A stretch of 64,000 bases of DNA from JAGNKE01 sp964583335 (GTDB lineage Bacteria > Pseudomonadota > Alphaproteobacteria > Micavibrionales > Micavibrionaceae). Positions 63,696 through 64,000 of the stretch are shown here, piece after piece (the first letter of the stretch is position 1; each line of letters begins with the position of its first letter). The stretch covers positions 230,257-294,256 of the forward strand of contig CAZOVG010000004.1 in the NCBI GenBank assembly GCA_964583335.1, read 5' to 3'. A model generated the notes under the pieces. It searched no databases, was not told the DNA's origin, and saw nothing but the letters and a program-made list of their open reading frames with translations. The position numbers and the translations under genes were made by a program.

Positions 63696-64000
63696 CCAAG
63701 GGCGCGCCTTGGTCGTGGTCCAGCTTCGGCAAGCTGGTCTGGTGTCCAGAGGGCAGGAACGCTCTCTGGTCGTGGGTTCAGGGCGCGAAAGCTCCTGACG
63801 GACTCCAATCGGCGCACGGTTGGTCATGGGGGGATCGGGGGAGCACGAAGGCTCCCCTGATTGTCGATCAAACGGAGAGCCGTTTGCCATGAGGGTTTCG
63901 GGAGAGCGCGGAGGCTTTCCCGAATGGCGGGTGTCGGGGGCCAGTACCCTGACGAGTGGGTTTCAAGGGGCGCGGCAGCCCCTGAGCGATGGGTGCAGGG
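63696..64000. repeat. Array of at least ten non-identical hairpins, cut by window edge
   Basis: Close-packed inverted repeats, each with its own stem sequence: CCAAGG/CCTTGG (63,696-63,712); CCAGCTT/AAGCTGG (63,720-63,737); CCAGAGGGC/GCTCTCTGG, loop AGGAAC (63,746-63,769); a TCAGGGC stem, loop GCGAAA (63,778-63,798); CCAATCG stem (63,805-63,823); a twelve-pair GATCGGGGGAGC stem, loop ACGAAG (63,833-63,862); CAAACGG/CCGTTTG (63,869-63,886); TTCGGGAGAGC stem, loop GCGGAG (63,897-63,924); a TCGGGG/CCCTGA stem (63,934-63,952); AGGGGC/GCCCCT, loop GCGGCA (63,966-63,983). Several stems are preceded by GGGTTTC-like spacers. No ORF explains it. Confidence 0.8.

Larger units (their letters stand above)
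41330..64000. mobile_element. Probable integrative/mobilizable element (right end outside window)
   Basis: From the relaxase genes onward the window carries mobilization functions, a serine recombinase, antirestriction ArdA, exported proteins, an RTX protein and a defence-type operon, all without core genes. Composition and phrasing of codons also shift to a more GC-biased style. The left border is placed just outside the dehydrogenase gene by gene content only; I found no flanking direct repeat. The element may carry several independent insertions rather than being one unit, and no type IV secretion genes are visible inside the window. Confidence 0.6.

Noticed and set aside
63615..63890. Minus-strand ORF of 91 codons over the hairpin array
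   Set aside because: Arg/Pro/Cys-rich, runs across palindromes, no family; the palindromes explain the DNA better than coding.
63696..64000. CRISPR array
   Set aside because: Units differ in sequence and are hairpins with variable stems, not identical repeats with unique spacers; no cas genes.

Overview
The window reads as a chromosomal segment of an alphaproteobacterium with moderately high GC, carrying a large piece of integrated foreign DNA on its right side. The lineage call rests on gene order and family variants: the yajC-secD-secF-Mth938 cluster, a malic enzyme fused to a phosphotransacetylase domain, N-formylglutamate amidohydrolase, dnaG next to rpoD, a CtrA-clade-style sigma-70 with a long charged insert, and frequent TTG/GTG starts. 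I cannot place it to genus; a Micavibrio- or Rhodospirillales-like organism is only a guess.

Bases 1 to about 41,300 are dense core genome. In order: xseB (cut by the window edge), a metallophosphatase, gmhA with a lipoprotein, ispH-thrB-rnhA, penicillin-binding protein 1A, a GNAT acetyltransferase, mgtE, maeB, tRNA-Leu(GAG), lipB, N-formylglutamate amidohydrolase, serS-pcm and a LysM/LytM lipoprotein, two membrane proteins, yajC-secD-secF-Mth938, a repeat-rich protein of unknown role, sodB, a squalene/phytoene synthase relative, greA, carB and carA with a TIMP-like secreted protein between them, yqeY, dnaG-rpoD, an AT-rich HNH-like gene that looks acquired, a small secreted protein, a patatin, a CAT-anticodon tRNA and an alcohol dehydrogenase.

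From about 41,400 to the right edge the content changes to accessory DNA. It begins with a mobilization module (35-aa ORF, MobC-like protein, relaxase, two unknown proteins) and a serine recombinase. Next come a cassette of small exported proteins, the antirestriction protein ArdA, an esterase, and a 1312-aa RTX-repeat protein abutting a membrane protein. A seven-gene minus-strand defence-type operon follows (53,540-63,618).

The operon is transcribed from right to left: ribbon-helix-helix regulator, MmeI-like DNA methyltransferase, membrane-anchored protein, SF2 helicase, GIY-YIG protein, OLD-type ATPase/TOPRIM nuclease, UvrD-like helicase. Most junctions overlap by 4 or 8 bases, so the set is probably made and used together. 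The first part resembles a methylase-helicase restriction system and the last two genes form a Gabija/class 2 OLD-type pair. Upstream of the operon, running off the window, is a close-packed array of at least ten different hairpins with similar six-base loops, which no coding gene explains. The operon and this array are the most interesting parts of the window.
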